Source: Actinomycetota bacterium (GTDB lineage Bacteria > Actinomycetota > Coriobacteriia > Anaerosomatales > D1FN1-002). From it: a DNA stretch of 5,885 bases. Each line of letters begins with the position of its first letter. Position 1 is the first letter of the stretch. The DNA is taken from NCBI GenBank assembly GCA_005774595.1, contig VAUM01000107.1:1-5885 (forward strand), read 5' to 3'. Below are positions 5,527 to 5,885 of the stretch, piece after piece. The notes beneath the pieces were generated by a model. The model saw only the letters and a list, made by a program, of their open reading frames with translations, was not told the DNA's origin and searched no databases. A program made the position numbers and the translations under genes.

Positions 5527-5885
5527 TGCGCGCCGCCTTCTCCACGCGCGACGCGGCCGTGCCCGGCGACCTGCCGGTCCTGCTCGACTTCCGCAGCCGG
5601 ATGCTGCGCGAGCTCGACGTCACTGATGAGGCCCGGCTGGCCGAGGTAGCGGACGCGACGCGCGCGTGGGCCCGCGCAGAGGCGCCGGCCGGGCGGTTCG
5701 CCGGCTGGGTAGCCGAGGCGGACGGGGAGCCGGTGGGCGCGCTGACCGCGGGCGTCGTGCAGATGCCGCCCGGCTACCGGGTCGTCGACGGCCGGCACGC
5801 GTACCTGTTCGGCCTGTTCGTCGTCCCCGAGTGGCGCCGCCGTGGAGTGGCGAGCGCGCTCGTGCGGCTCGCGATGGAATGGGCC
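5526..5885 (+). CDS. GNAT-family N-acetyltransferase, N-terminal part (runs off the right edge)
   Basis: The first 120 codons are open to the window end. The sequence begins MRAAFSTRDAAVPGDLPVLL, followed by a helix with the RSRMLRELDV phrase common in GNAT proteins. A strand FAGWVAEADGEPVGALTA comes next, then motif A, LFGLFVVPEWRRRGVASALVRLAMEWA (94-120). Arg 104 to Ala 109 (RRRGVA) is the R-x-x-G-x-A pyrophosphate loop that binds acetyl-CoA. The protein should transfer an acetyl group to an amine of a small molecule or protein; the acceptor is not predictable. The ATG at 5526 overlaps the ATPase stop in a second TGATG junction and has no clear Shine-Dalgarno, so it relies on coupling. Being in the ABC operon, it may modify the exported compound or act in its detoxification, which is an inference. 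The C-terminal part of the domain is outside the window. Confidence 0.85.
   Translation, partial: MRAAFSTRDAAVPGDLPVLLDFRSRMLRELDVTDEARLAEVADATRAWARAEAPAGRFAGWVAEADGEPVGALTAGVVQMPPGYRVVDGRHAYLFGLFVVPEWRRRGVASALVRLAMEWA

Overview
This window reads as a very GC-rich bacterial chromosome segment. The codon choice, the frequent GTG starts, the compact gene packing and the promoter -10 hexamers of TANNNT type point to an actinobacterial (Actinomycetota) lineage. A small [4Fe-4S] ferredoxin and a B-box-type zinc/membrane protein would fit an anaerobic, Coriobacteriia-like relative, but that placement is inference from style, not proof. No tRNA, rRNA, CRISPR array, insertion sequence or phage gene was seen.

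Layout. (1) The left edge holds the first 29 codons of a ferredoxin gene on the minus strand. (2) A divergent intergenic region of about 180 bp follows. It carries a near-perfect 42-bp palindrome that is also a 12-bp-period array of GACGTC-like hexamers, then a probable promoter for the rightward genes. (3) A methyltransferase_2/O-methyltransferase-type gene overlaps by four bases a gene for a zinc-finger (B-box-like) protein with about four membrane helices. (4) A short gap with a GC hairpin leads to a 200-residue protein made of six 15-16-residue repeats (beta-solenoid-like) plus one C-terminal membrane helix. (5) A DUF72/YecE-family TIM-barrel gene ends in a clamp-binding-like tail, QLDLGL. 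(6) A terminator-like hairpin and a new promoter precede a tightly coupled operon: a MacB/FtsX-type ABC permease, its LolD/MacB-type ATPase, and a GNAT acetyltransferase cut by the right edge. The last two junctions are both TGATG.

How the genes work together. The clearest functional unit is the permease-ATPase pair, which should form a tripartite-efflux-like or FtsX-like mechanotransmitting ABC complex. No MacA-type adaptor is visible in the window. The methyltransferase and the zinc-finger membrane protein are translationally coupled and probably co-expressed, possibly under the same operator as the divergent ferredoxin. The solenoid protein and the DUF72 protein have no assigned partner. 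The most unusual items are the 12-bp-period palindrome, the tail-anchored repeat protein, the clamp-motif tail on the DUF72 protein and the zinc-finger/4-helix membrane protein. I do not see a clear, complete new multi-gene system.
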